A stretch of DNA of 64,000 nucleotides, from the NCBI GenBank assembly GCA_937924505.1, contig CALDSR010000004.1, forward strand, positions 200,656 through 264,655, written 5' to 3'. The first letter of the stretch is position 1; each line of letters begins with the position of its first letter. A model generated the notes under the pieces. The model did no database searches and had not been told where the DNA came from. It worked only from the letters and a program-made list of their open reading frames with translations. This stretch comes from an uncultured Granulosicoccus sp. (lineage in GTDB: Bacteria; Pseudomonadota; Gammaproteobacteria; Granulosicoccales; Granulosicoccaceae). A program made the position numbers and the translations under genes. This document shows, one piece after another, positions 9,307 through 18,195 of this stretch.

Positions 9307-9681
9307 TCACAGTTCGTTGTGGCCTGTCTCGATTGGCTGTGCAGCTTTTGCGCCTGCCTGCGCACTAAAGGCGGTCTCTACTAGGTACGTAATGGTTTTC
9401 GCTCTGGTTTTATCCGTCAGCATCTGATCGAGTCGATTCTCGAGATGTCGCGGGTAGCTCGCCAGAACATCGCGTTTGTGCCCGTCGCAGCGATTGAAAA
9501 CGTATTTGATGGCCTTGTCAGGCGCCCCCTCGTAGTCCTGAACACGCTGATCAATGCATTGAGACCAGCGGGCAAGTACCCCGTCGCGATTGTTGGCAGT
9601 GGGTTCGCTTGTCGTGGCGCAGCCGCTGATGAATGCCAGTGCGATCAGGAGCCCACTGAGGGAGGATTTTGCGAGTTGCAT
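9307..9681 (-). CDS. Small lipoprotein of unknown function
   Basis: A 124-residue protein with a type II signal peptide: hydrophobic LLIALAFISG followed by the lipobox Cys at residue 21 (ISGC), so it is probably anchored to a membrane facing the periplasm. The mature part has two further Cys residues (SQCID and NRCDG), which could form a disulfide, and helical, charged sequence. I do not recognise a family. It lies upstream of the FKBP isomerase on the same strand with a 52-bp gap, so cotranscription is possible. Confidence 0.8.
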   Translation of the reverse strand: MQLAKSSLSGLLIALAFISGCATTSEPTANNRDGVLARWSQCIDQRVQDYEGAPDKAIKYVFNRCDGHKRDVLASYPRHLENRLDQMLTDKTRAKTITYLVETAFSAQAGAKAAQPIETGHNEL

Positions 9682-9849
9682 GAACTGTGTCTCATCGGTA
9701 CTCGTGACGGTACCTTCATGTTCATCCTATCGGCGCACCTGGTTTTTTCTGAGTCAGGTGTCCGCTGGCGCCATAAAAAAATGCGGCTGCACTCGCAAAT
9801 TGCAGAGGGACGTGTCTCGTTGTTTGCTCTGGTACCGTTTTGCCCAGGC

Positions 9850-11043
9850 CTATACCGGTGCCGAGATGGGCGTTTGGCGTCGATACACAACTAACCAGAT
9901 CACCGCCAGTGCGGTAATACCGAGTAGCGGTAGGGCGGAAAGATTGATTATTTTCCAACCGAAAGTGTAGTGCAAGCCACCGGCACTCAAGGCTGTGATT
10001 GTCACCGTGGTAAACACAATGAAATCGTTGATGCCCTGAGCGCGGGTTTTTTCTTCTGGTTTATAGGTGTCTGTCAGCAAGGTCGTGCCGCCGACATACA
10101 GAAAATTCCAGCTCACCCCAAGTAGAATCAATGATGCGACGAAATGCGCGCGTGTCTCGCCATTGAGATTGATCAGTATGCAAACAATGCCGATAACGAC
10201 ACCGGCGGTCAGTACTGGAACAATGCCAATACGAGTAATCAGATTACCGGTGATGAACGAAGGCAAGAACATCGCAACGACATGCCATTGAATAACCATG
10301 GCCGTAGCTCCCATCCCATAGTCATGCACTGCCATTGCAAGTGGTGTTGAGGTCATGACCAGGTTCATCGTGCCGTAGCCGAACATCTGGCAGATGACAG
10401 CGATGATAAAAATCGGTTGTGAAACGATAGCGCCCAAAGAGCGACCACTGTGGCTGGTATTGCGAACGATGGGCCCGGGCAGTGTTGCAAACGAGATAGT
10501 CAACATAGAGAGCATGTAAACAACGATCAATACGGCAAATGGTCCGGCAAAACGCTCGGTAAAAAAATGGCTGCTCCAGTTGGCGAGGTTAGGGCCAATG
10601 AAGGCGGCAAGGACACCTCCGGCCATGACCATTGAAATAGCACGTGCCTTGATGGAATCGTCCACGACTTCGGCGGCCGTGAAGCGATAGTAGTTGGCAA
10701 ATGCGGTGAACGCACCGAAGCATAAAGTCGCCAGACAAAACGGGATGAAAGATTGATTGAATATGCCCCACAGGGCAAGACAGGCGCCAACAATACCAAG
10801 ACAACCGGCGAGCAGAAACCCTTTCTTGCGTCCGATTCGGCTCATGATGTACGAGGCTGGTATCGTGCTGCACATGATGGCAAAGAACTGCAATGCCATC
10901 GGCAGGGTAGAGAGGTTCTTGTTCGGTGCCAGTTCAAAGCCTATCAAGGCAGATACCGTGATAAGCAATGATGCGCACACATACATAAATGCATTGCACA
11001 GTGACAGCAGATAAATCGCCTTCGGTAATCGTGTCGCGCTCAT
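9850..11043 (-). CDS. MFS transporter
   Basis: A 397-residue major facilitator with about 12 hydrophobic segments. The MFS motif region between TM2 and TM3 reads MSRIGRKKGFLLAG (compare the consensus D-R-x-G-R-K/R), and the second half has a matching ITRIGIVPVL segment. Substrate unknown. ATG 11043 is chosen because it sits 4 bp after the stop of the YlqF/RbgA GTPase; the frame is open upstream to 11136 but that would overlap the GTPase by about 90 bp. It is the last gene of the operon CvfB-like / GTPase / MFS on the minus strand. Confidence 0.85.
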   Translation of the reverse strand: MSATRLPKAIYLLSLCNAFMYVCASLLITVSALIGFELAPNKNLSTLPMALQFFAIMCSTIPASYIMSRIGRKKGFLLAGCLGIVGACLALWGIFNQSFIPFCLATLCFGAFTAFANYYRFTAAEVVDDSIKARAISMVMAGGVLAAFIGPNLANWSSHFFTERFAGPFAVLIVVYMLSMLTISFATLPGPIVRNTSHSGRSLGAIVSQPIFIIAVICQMFGYGTMNLVMTSTPLAMAVHDYGMGATAMVIQWHVVAMFLPSFITGNLITRIGIVPVLTAGVVIGIVCILINLNGETRAHFVASLILLGVSWNFLYVGGTTLLTDTYKPEEKTRAQGINDFIVFTTVTITALSAGGLHYTFGWKIINLSALPLLGITALAVIWLVVYRRQTPISAPV

Positions 11044-11047
11044 GGCT

Positions 11048-11977
11048 CTATTTGTTTTTGTAACTGGCACGGCGTGCTCGTTTCCGGGCGTCGCGTTTTT
11101 GTTCTTCTGCAGCAAGACGTGCCTGTGTCTCGACAATCTCCCGTTCCCGCATGTCAGGTGTTTCCAGTGTCATGCCGCCGAGCAGTCCGCTGCGAAATTC
11201 CTGTAACAGCAAGCGACCCGCCCGATCAAAATCGACATGTCCGCCACCACCGAGGCAGCCACGCCGTTGGCCAATTTGCTCCAGAGTCCGAACACTTTCG
11301 GTGAGCTCAAGGTCGTCGCCAAATCGGGACCTCAAGCGATCAGCGTAGTGGACACTGAGAAAATCGAGAAGCACGGCAGCCACCTCGCTACTATCCATCG
11401 CGGTGTCGCGAATCGCGCCCGTTGCGGCCAAACGGTAGCCACTGGCTTGATTATCGACCTTTGGCCACAGCACACCGGGTGTGTCTCTCAGGATCCACCC
11501 TTCGCCGAGTTGAATGGGCTGCTGGCGTTTGGTGATGGCAGGTTCATTACCGGTTTTCGCGACCACCCGTCCCGCCAATTGGTTGATCAAGGTGGACTTG
11601 CCGACGTTCGGAATACCCACCACCATCGCAACGCGCGGCTTGATGCGTTTGGAGTCAGGGGGCATCAGTTCTCGAAGTCGCTTGGGAAGCTCCCGATACG
11701 ACTCGCTGTGGTCGGTGCTGACGGCCAGGGCCTCGGTTTTATCTTGTTCAGCCAGCGCCGTAATCCAGGTATCAGTCAGATCCGGGTCTGCCAAATCCGA
11801 CTTGCACAACACGCGCAAGCTGGGCTTTTTGCCCCGCAGCTCGGTGAGCATCGGGTTTTCACTGCTCCACGGAATGCGGGCATCGAGTACTTCTATCAAT
11901 ACATCAATAGCTGGAAGCACCTTGGCCATTTCCTTTCGGGCCTTGTGCATATGCCCCGGAAACCATTGAATCGCCAT
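11048..11977 (-). CDS. RbgA/YlqF-like circularly permuted ribosome-assembly GTPase
   Basis: A 309-residue cytoplasmic GTPase. The motif order is permuted, as in the YlqF/RbgA class: the G4-like CKSDLAD (58-64) comes before G1 GIPNVGKSTL (121-130), followed by G3 RDTPGVLWP. The start MAIQWFPGHMHKARKEMAK is the canonical family N terminus. Family members act in late large-subunit ribosome assembly. The C-terminal tail is basic (KRDARKRARRASYKNK), which fits RNA binding. It lies 3 bp downstream of the CvfB-like gene and 4 bp upstream of the MFS gene. Confidence 0.93.
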   Translation of the reverse strand: MAIQWFPGHMHKARKEMAKVLPAIDVLIEVLDARIPWSSENPMLTELRGKKPSLRVLCKSDLADPDLTDTWITALAEQDKTEALAVSTDHSESYRELPKRLRELMPPDSKRIKPRVAMVVGIPNVGKSTLINQLAGRVVAKTGNEPAITKRQQPIQLGEGWILRDTPGVLWPKVDNQASGYRLAATGAIRDTAMDSSEVAAVLLDFLSVHYADRLRSRFGDDLELTESVRTLEQIGQRRGCLGGGGHVDFDRAGRLLLQEFRSGLLGGMTLETPDMREREIVETQARLAAEEQKRDARKRARRASYKNK

Positions 11978-11980
11978 GCG

Positions 11981-12826
11981 TCAGAGACTATCCAGATCGC
12001 TCAGTACGATTCGGGTCGCTTCGATCTTGATGGTTCCGGATTTGTACAGACTGCCCACTGCCTTCTTGAAATTCTTCTTGCTGACCTTGAAGGCTCGGTA
12101 GATATCATCCGGTGAGCTCTTGTCGTGTAATTCGCAGACGCCATCATTGGCGTGCAGATAGTCCAGAATCGTTTGCGACAGATCGTGATGCGCATCTCGG
12201 CTTCTCGGCTGTAGCGACAGATCAATGCGGCCATCGGCGCGAATACGCTTGATATAGCCGTTGGTGAGTTCACCAACGCGCACTCGCTGAAAAATTTCAT
12301 CCTTGTAGACAAGCCCGATAGCGCGATTGTCAATCACGGCCTTGAAGCCGAGATCGGTGCGTTGATAAATCAGCAGTGAAACGGCCTGCCAGGGTTTGAA
12401 GTCATTGGTGTCGTATGCCTGATCCGACAAATGGTGGTCAATCCGACTGCTTGCAGCCAGTCGACCACTGTTGTCGAGATAAACGAGCACGCTCTCGTAA
12501 CGCCCCGCTTCCACCGGGCGCCGTTGTTCGGCAAAGGGCAACAGCAGCTCCTTGTCCAGTCCCCAGTCAAGAAAAGCACCAGCGTTTGTCACCGCACTGA
12601 CCTTCAGTGTGGCAACCTTGTTGCGCTCGACGCGTGGTGTGGCCGTTGTCGCCACGAGGTTTGACTGTGTGTCGGTATACAAGAACACCCTCAGAGTGTC
12701 GCCGATGGTGGCATCAGGCGCATCGCCAATAGGGCAGACGGCGGTACCGAGATCGCCAGCGTCGAACTCAAGATGAGACTGCGTTCTGCGCGTGACGGGC
12801 AAACTGTATGTGTAACCAATATCCAT
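11981..12826 (-). CDS. CvfB/YitL-like S1 RNA-binding protein
   Basis: A 281-residue protein of the CvfB (conserved virulence factor B) family, built from tandem S1-like RNA-binding modules and a C-terminal winged helix. Seen are the S1-type segment VSAVTNAGAFLDWGLDKELLLPFAEQ (about 77-102) and a second S1 region with YIKRIRADGRIDLSLQP. The winged-helix tail FKVSKKNFKKAVGSLYKSG precedes the end IVLSDLDSL. CvfB of Staphylococcus affects virulence gene expression by RNA binding; the role in proteobacteria is not well defined. It heads the minus-strand operon and diverges from dusC with a 76-bp gap. Confidence 0.88.
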   Translation of the reverse strand: MDIGYTYSLPVTRRTQSHLEFDAGDLGTAVCPIGDAPDATIGDTLRVFLYTDTQSNLVATTATPRVERNKVATLKVSAVTNAGAFLDWGLDKELLLPFAEQRRPVEAGRYESVLVYLDNSGRLAASSRIDHHLSDQAYDTNDFKPWQAVSLLIYQRTDLGFKAVIDNRAIGLVYKDEIFQRVRVGELTNGYIKRIRADGRIDLSLQPRSRDAHHDLSQTILDYLHANDGVCELHDKSSPDDIYRAFKVSKKNFKKAVGSLYKSGTIKIEATRIVLSDLDSL

Positions 12827-12902
12827 GCTGGGGCGAGTGTATGCCTAGCGCGCGCTGAGCGCCAGCAAAGCAGGGTGGCTTGAGAGTCGTTATGCTTGTG
12901 CC

Positions 12903-13943
12903 ATGAACGCATCGGTCCCCCCATTGGACGAAATTCGCAAGGGCCCAGGCAGGTCCTTGCCACTGGCTGCGCCAACCATTCTGCTTGCGCCGATGGAAGG
13001 CGTCATCGATGCGCCAATGCGAGCCTTTCTGACATCCATGGGGGGTTACGACCGCTGCGTCACGGAGTTCATCCGAGTGACTGATGTGCGGCTTCCGGAA
13101 AAAGTGTTTTTGCGCCTGTGCCCCGAATTTGCGGAAGGGGCGCATACGCCAAGTGGAACGCCGGTGTACACACAGTTGTTGGGCAATCAGCGGGGAGCCC
13201 TCGTGGCGAATGCCTTACGTGCGGTATCGCTGGGCGCGCCGGGCATCGATCTGAATTTTGGCTGCCCTGCAAAAACAGTCAATAACAGTCAGGGCGGGTC
13301 GATCCTGTTGAGAGATCCGGGCAATGTGGCGGCTCTCGTGGCAGCTGTGCGTGATGCGGTACCGGTCGAGATTCCAGTGACGGCCAAGATCCGGCTCGGG
13401 TATGACAACACGGATCAACTGGAGACGATAGTGACGGGTATCAGTGAGGCAGGGGCAACCGAAATTGCGATCCATGCCCGCACCAAATTCGATGGTTACA
13501 AGCCACCGGCATTCTGGTCACGGGTCGGTGAGCTTGAGCAGGCCTTAAAACCTCGCATCTATATCAATGGCGAGATCTGGTCAGTGTCTGATAGTCGTGA
13601 TGCCCGTCTGGCGAGTCGCTGTCAGCACGTGATGCTTGGCCGAGGTGCCTTGGCCGCTCCCGATCTGGCGAATCGCATCAAGCGTGGTAGTTACGAGGCG
13701 CCGATGGCCTGGGAGACTGTACTGGATCGGGTTGAACGGCAATTCGTCCTCAGTGATTCTCAAAGTCCTCGTCATGTTGGGAATCGCACCAAGCAGTGGT
13801 TGGCCTACCTCAAGCGAAATTATCCGCAAGCCGACGATCTGTTCAAACGTATTCGAACCTTGCACGATACGCGTGCGATCCATCAGGCCTTCAGCGATCA
13901 TCGTCAGCGAGATCTTCAGGCTGCCTCGGTTTTGGTCCGCTAA
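12903..13943 (+). CDS. dusC: tRNA-dihydrouridine synthase C
   Basis: A 346-residue FMN-dependent enzyme that reduces uridine in the tRNA D-loop (U16 for DusC). The family N-terminal block is LLAPMEGVIDAPMRAFLT, followed by the DusC-type YDRCVTEFIRVTD. The catalytic Cys is in NFGCPAKTVNNSQGGS, and the FMN/phosphate region includes INGEIWSVSD. The FIRV segment near the N terminus favours DusC over DusA or DusB. The first ATG of the frame is used. The gene diverges from the CvfB-like gene. Confidence 0.93.
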   Translation: MNASVPPLDEIRKGPGRSLPLAAPTILLAPMEGVIDAPMRAFLTSMGGYDRCVTEFIRVTDVRLPEKVFLRLCPEFAEGAHTPSGTPVYTQLLGNQRGALVANALRAVSLGAPGIDLNFGCPAKTVNNSQGGSILLRDPGNVAALVAAVRDAVPVEIPVTAKIRLGYDNTDQLETIVTGISEAGATEIAIHARTKFDGYKPPAFWSRVGELEQALKPRIYINGEIWSVSDSRDARLASRCQHVMLGRGALAAPDLANRIKRGSYEAPMAWETVLDRVERQFVLSDSQSPRHVGNRTKQWLAYLKRNYPQADDLFKRIRTLHDTRAIHQAFSDHRQRDLQAASVLVR

Positions 13944-14020
13944 ATTTTTACGCATTGATAACAGCACACTGATGGCTGCAATGTGAATTGCATGTCATCA
14001 CCACGACGAGAGAAATCCTT

Positions 14021-14971
14021 ATGTCACATGGTTATGAATCGGGTCGCTTGAACTTGCCCTTCGTTGGCATCTGTACCTTTGGCAAATATCCCTATGTGCA
14101 GGACTGGGATACGATTGATGCAGAGGTAGCGGTACTCGGCGCACCCTATGACTTTGGCTGCCAGTACCGCTCGGGCGCACGGTTTGGACCGCGTTCGATA
14201 CGTGAGGCCTCTACCTTGTTTTCGTTTGGTCATTCGGGTGCTTATGATCATGAAGATGACATCACTTATCTGGATGCGCAATGCACGTCGATAGTGGATA
14301 TCGGGGATGCCGACATCGTGCATACCGATACGCTCAAGAGTCATGAGAACATAGAGTTTGGTGTCAGAAAAATTCTGGCAGCCGGTGCAATCCCTGTTGT
14401 GCTAGGGGGTGATCATTCAGTCAATATTCCGTGTATCAATGCCTTCGATGATCAGGAATCGATCCATCTTGTACAGATAGATGCGCATCTGGACTTTGTC
14501 GATGAACGTCACGGTGTGCGCTATGGTCATGGCAATCCGATGCGCAGGGCTGCTGAAAAAGACTATGTCACCGGGTTGAGTCAGATTGGAATACGTAATG
14601 TGTCGTCAACCGCGAAGGATGGCTACGAGTCCGCGAGGGCCATGGGCTCGGATATCTTGTCGGTCAGACAATTTCGTCAACTGGGTGTCGAGGCTGTGCT
14701 CGAACGTATCCCTGCGGGTAAGCGTTATTACGTCACGATCGATATTGACGGGTTTGATCCGTCTATCGCACCGGGCACGGGTACGCCCAGTCATGGCGGA
14801 TTTACCTACTATGAAGGTTTGGAATTGTTGGACGGTCTGGCAAGGCGCGGCAGTGTGGTGGGGATGGACCTTGTAGAAGTCGCGCCGGATTATGATCATG
14901 CGGGCAGCACATCGACCTTGGCCGCTCAGTTATTGTTGAATTTTATTGGACGAGTCCTGCACCACCGCTAG
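14021..14971 (+). CDS. Agmatinase-family ureohydrolase
   Basis: A 316-residue arginase/agmatinase-fold enzyme. The binuclear manganese (or nickel) ligands are visible as GGDHSV (about residues 127-132), DAHLDF (about 152-157) and DIDGFDPS (about 243-250), and the N terminus has YRSGARFGPRSIREAS. The family hydrolyses guanidino compounds to urea plus an amine. Agmatine is the usual guess, but guanidinobutyrate, guanidinopropionate and free guanidine hydrolases share these motifs, so the substrate is open. ATG 14021 is preferred over 13988 because GAGAGAAA lies a few bases upstream. No polyamine gene is adjacent. Confidence 0.88.
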   Translation: MSHGYESGRLNLPFVGICTFGKYPYVQDWDTIDAEVAVLGAPYDFGCQYRSGARFGPRSIREASTLFSFGHSGAYDHEDDITYLDAQCTSIVDIGDADIVHTDTLKSHENIEFGVRKILAAGAIPVVLGGDHSVNIPCINAFDDQESIHLVQIDAHLDFVDERHGVRYGHGNPMRRAAEKDYVTGLSQIGIRNVSSTAKDGYESARAMGSDILSVRQFRQLGVEAVLERIPAGKRYYVTIDIDGFDPSIAPGTGTPSHGGFTYYEGLELLDGLARRGSVVGMDLVEVAPDYDHAGSTSTLAAQLLLNFIGRVLHHR

Positions 14972-14997
14972 TTAAATCTTTTTGCGCAAGGTTCAAC

Positions 14998-15969
14998 TCA
15001 GCCGGTTTGGTCTGATGTTGTGGGCGCCGCAATATTTGCGCGCGATTCAATCAGGCAACCCAGCCCCGGGTCGTTGGTTGACTTGAACGACGGCTCATCT
15101 TTGGAAATGGCTTCGAGTGTGTTTGCCATCTTTTTCATCCATTGATTGACGTGGGCACGTTGTTCCGGGTTCATACTGTCGACGAATCGCAAGGCAAAAC
15201 CTCGCCAGAGCGCTCGATTGGCAGCCCATTGTTCAGGGTGAGCGGTTTCCAGCAATGACCATAGCTGTTGCAGATGCGTGCTCATCTTTACGTCGTAGCT
15301 TGTGCTTTCCTGATCACGTGCGATATTAAAAAACTGCCGATTCCACTCGTCAGACAGTTCGTAATATTGGGGACGCATGCTTATTTGCCTGCCCAGCGTG
15401 GTGCGCAGCATAGCTCGCTGGCCAGCGGTCAGCTCAAGACCGACGCGGCGGGCCCAGGTGTCAATCCTGTTGAGTCGGCGTTCGACACGTTCCTCGGGTG
15501 TTCGTTTTGTGTATTTGGCGCGATTCTTTGTGCGCTCGCGTTTGAATCGGTTTTCGATGAAATTGATTTGTTCATCGTCCAGTGAGCGCATCAGATCGAA
15601 TGAGTAGTTGACAGGATGGCACTGTCGGATAGCCTGCGTATGTGATTCAGCCGTCTCGAACCAATGAGCGATTTCGGCGCTGCTGGTTTGATCTGCCTTG
15701 GCAATGCTGCTCGCGATCGTGCGCAGCAGAGTGGCGTATTTGGGCAATTCATTTTGTCGATGCCAGACGTGGAAGCTGCCAACGGTTGTTTCGAAGGCTG
15801 CCTTTTGCTCGTCGTTGAAATCGCCCAGTTTGTTGAATTCCTTGCGCATCTGGTCATCGAGCCGGTTATACAGCGGTCCGATCACGAGCTTGCTGTTGGT
15901 GCAGGCGCCCAACACAGTCACGGCGAGGAGCACGAGAATGGTGCGCCACTGTTGGCTTCTGAGTATCAT
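14998..15969 (-). CDS. DUF6279-type lipoprotein
   Basis: A 323-residue lipoprotein. From ATG 15969 the signal peptide ends in VTVLGAC with the lipidated Cys at about residue 23. The mature part is helical and Arg/Glu-rich, starts with LYNRLDDQMRKEFNKLGDFNDEQKAAFE, and resembles the DUF6279 family of proteobacterial lipoproteins, which are annotated only as lipoproteins. Function unknown. A start 21 bp upstream (15990) is also open but gives a longer n-region. It converges on the ureohydrolase gene (27-bp gap) and diverges from slyD. Confidence 0.75.
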   Translation of the reverse strand: MILRSQQWRTILVLLAVTVLGACTNSKLVIGPLYNRLDDQMRKEFNKLGDFNDEQKAAFETTVGSFHVWHRQNELPKYATLLRTIASSIAKADQTSSAEIAHWFETAESHTQAIRQCHPVNYSFDLMRSLDDEQINFIENRFKRERTKNRAKYTKRTPEERVERRLNRIDTWARRVGLELTAGQRAMLRTTLGRQISMRPQYYELSDEWNRQFFNIARDQESTSYDVKMSTHLQQLWSLLETAHPEQWAANRALWRGFALRFVDSMNPEQRAHVNQWMKKMANTLEAISKDEPSFKSTNDPGLGCLIESRANIAAPTTSDQTG

Positions 15970-16048
15970 GACACCTAGGATTCTAACCACAAAACCATGG
16001 TGTAGCCGGGTAAAAAACGGCTAGCCACATGACAGCGGGGAAAATTTG

Positions 16049-16576
16049 ATGTCAGAACACCCAGACAGTGCAGCAGAATCTGGCACGCATGCTGTTGGTC
16101 CGGGGATGGTCGTTGCGATGCACTACGATCTCTACACCGCTGAGGCTGAGAAGATCGAGTCATCCAAGGGCGGCAATCCCATCTTGTTTCTATTTGGTGA
16201 TTCATCCGTGTTGGCAGCATTACAGGACGCGCTTGAAGGCAAGTTGGTCGGGGATGATTTTTCTGTCACCATTCCACACGAGAAGGCCTATGGCCGACGC
16301 TATCCGGACAGAACGCAGCGCATGCCGCGTAAACAAATAGACGCGGGTAAAAAGCAAACGTTCCGCCCCGGGCATGTGATTCATTTACGCAACGAGCAAG
16401 GCCCGACCCACGGTACGATCGTAAAGGCCGGCAAGTTCATGATAGAAATTGACATGAATCACCCTTTAGCAGGTGTGGATCTGACCTTTGACGTGGCCGT
16501 CGACGCCGTTCGCCCGGCGAGTGATGAAGAATTGGCGCACGGCCACGCTCATGGTGTTGGCGGACATCAGCATTGA
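16049..16576 (+). CDS. slyD: SlyD-type FKBP prolyl isomerase / metallochaperone
   Basis: A 175-residue cytoplasmic FKBP-family isomerase with the SlyD insert-in-flap layout: VAMHYDLYTAEAEKIESS, then ILFLFGDSSVLAALQDALEG, then FSVTIPHEKAYGRRYPDRTQ, the IF-domain region, and a final MNHPLAGVDLTFDV block. The last residues HGHAHGVGGHQH are a short His-rich metal-binding tail, shorter than that of E. coli SlyD. SlyD assists folding and nickel delivery to hydrogenase maturation factors in enterobacteria; no such genes are nearby. GGGGA precedes the ATG. The M48 protease gene follows after 58 bp. Confidence 0.93.
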   Translation: MSEHPDSAAESGTHAVGPGMVVAMHYDLYTAEAEKIESSKGGNPILFLFGDSSVLAALQDALEGKLVGDDFSVTIPHEKAYGRRYPDRTQRMPRKQIDAGKKQTFRPGHVIHLRNEQGPTHGTIVKAGKFMIEIDMNHPLAGVDLTFDVAVDAVRPASDEELAHGHAHGVGGHQH

Positions 16577-16634
16577 ATAAGCAACCGTATTCAACCTCGG
16601 TTAACCAGCCTCAGACAATGATTGGAGACGCTTC

Positions 16635-18176
16635 ATGATTGCCCGCAAATCGTTATTCATTGCCAGTGGCCTGTTTGCCCTCGTGGCATTTACAGGCTGT
16701 GTCACCAACCCGGTAACGGGCGAAAAGGACCTTCTTATAGTCTCTGAAGCCTGGGAGCTGCAGGTGGGTCAGCAACAATATGCGCCACTGCGTCAGGCAC
16801 AGGGTGGTGACTATGTCGTCGATCCAAACGTCGAAGCCTATGTCAAAAAGGTTGGTCAACGGTTGGCCGCGAAGAGTGATCGGGATTTGCCGTATGAATT
16901 CAATGTCATCAACGATTCCACACCAAACGCCTGGGCCTTGCCTGGTGGCAAGATCAGCATCAACCGTGGCCTCTTGGTCAGACTCAAGGATGAATCAGAA
17001 CTGGCGGCTGTGCTTGGTCATGAAATCGTGCATGCGGCAGCCAAGCACGGTGCACGCGCTCAAACTCGAAGCCTGGGTTTGCAGCTGGGTGTCTTGACGG
17101 CAACGGTTGTCGGGCAACAGAAAGGTTACGGGCAATTGACGCAGGGATTGTCGGCGGTCGGGGCGCAATTGATCAACAGCCGTTATGGTCAAGGTGCGGA
17201 ACTTGAAGCAGACCGGTTCGGTATGGAATACATGAAACGAGCCGGTTACGATCCGCAGGGGGCCGTTGGTTTGCAAAGAACCTTTGTTGAATTGTCGAAA
17301 GGACGGCCCAACGATCCCCTGTCAAAACTCTTCGCATCGCATCCACCTTCCGAGCAGCGCGTCAGACAGAACATTGCAACGGCTGCGGCTTTGGGGACAG
17401 GCGGTCAGCGAGGTGTCAACGAATATCAACGTGCCATGAGCCGGTTGCGCCAATCGACCAAAGCGTATGAGGCATTCGACAAGGCGCAGATAGCGGCGCA
17501 GAAGGGTGATCTCAACCAGGCCAACTCGCTGATCAGACAAGCCATCAGAATAGAACCGCGTGAAGGGCATTTTCAGTCATTTATGGGCGATCTTGCGCAG
17601 CGGCGCAAGGATTACCGAACCGCCAAGCAACATTATGACAAGGCGATTTCCCTGAACAAGGATTTCTTTTACTACTACCTGCAGCGAGGCAAAGTTTTCG
17701 AGGCAACCCGCAATCCTCAAGCTGCGCGTCAGGACTATGCAACCAGCATGAAGTATCTGCCGACATCTGATGCACAGGCAAGTCTTGGTCAATATGCCGA
17801 GCGTGCTGGAAATCTGGTAGCGGCCAAACGCTTCTATGCCATGGCTGCGCAAGCCCAGGGACCAGCGGGGGATAAAGCACGATCAGCGCTGCAACGTCTC
17901 GAACCGCCGGTCAACAAGAACACCTATCTGATGGTGCGCCAAGGACTCAACCGGCGTGGGCACTTTGTTATCGAACTGGTCAATCAAACCTCACGTCCGT
18001 TGTCCAATATCCAGCTTGGCGTCACGGTTGCACCTGGTCAGCGCCAACAAGTACAGCGGGTAAATGCGGTCATCCCGGGCGGTAAACGACATGTGGTTGA
18101 TACCGGTAAGAAATTAACGCCGCAACGTGCCCGCCAGATACAGGTTGTCGTGTTGGATGCATCTCTTGCCCGGTAA
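16635..18176 (+). CDS. M48-family metalloprotease lipoprotein with TPR-like tail (BepA-like)
   Basis: A 513-residue exported protease. The signal peptide ends in ALVAFTGC with the lipobox Cys at residue 22. The zinc site HEIVH is at 129-133 and the third ligand is in ELEADRFG (189-196). After the protease domain (to about 265) comes a helical TPR-like region with repeats of the type A..DKA...  and A...Y..A (about 280-420). A beta-rich C-terminal segment (about 430-513) contains LVNQTSRPLSNIQLGVTV. The layout resembles BepA/YfgC and LoiP, which do quality control at the outer membrane; the C-terminal beta module is not in E. coli BepA as far as I recall. GGAGACGCTTC precedes the ATG. Confidence 0.88.
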   Translation: MIARKSLFIASGLFALVAFTGCVTNPVTGEKDLLIVSEAWELQVGQQQYAPLRQAQGGDYVVDPNVEAYVKKVGQRLAAKSDRDLPYEFNVINDSTPNAWALPGGKISINRGLLVRLKDESELAAVLGHEIVHAAAKHGARAQTRSLGLQLGVLTATVVGQQKGYGQLTQGLSAVGAQLINSRYGQGAELEADRFGMEYMKRAGYDPQGAVGLQRTFVELSKGRPNDPLSKLFASHPPSEQRVRQNIATAAALGTGGQRGVNEYQRAMSRLRQSTKAYEAFDKAQIAAQKGDLNQANSLIRQAIRIEPREGHFQSFMGDLAQRRKDYRTAKQHYDKAISLNKDFFYYYLQRGKVFEATRNPQAARQDYATSMKYLPTSDAQASLGQYAERAGNLVAAKRFYAMAAQAQGPAGDKARSALQRLEPPVNKNTYLMVRQGLNRRGHFVIELVNQTSRPLSNIQLGVTVAPGQRQQVQRVNAVIPGGKRHVVDTGKKLTPQRARQIQVVVLDASLAR

Positions 18177-18195
18177 TCTTGAGTGCGGTGCCGCG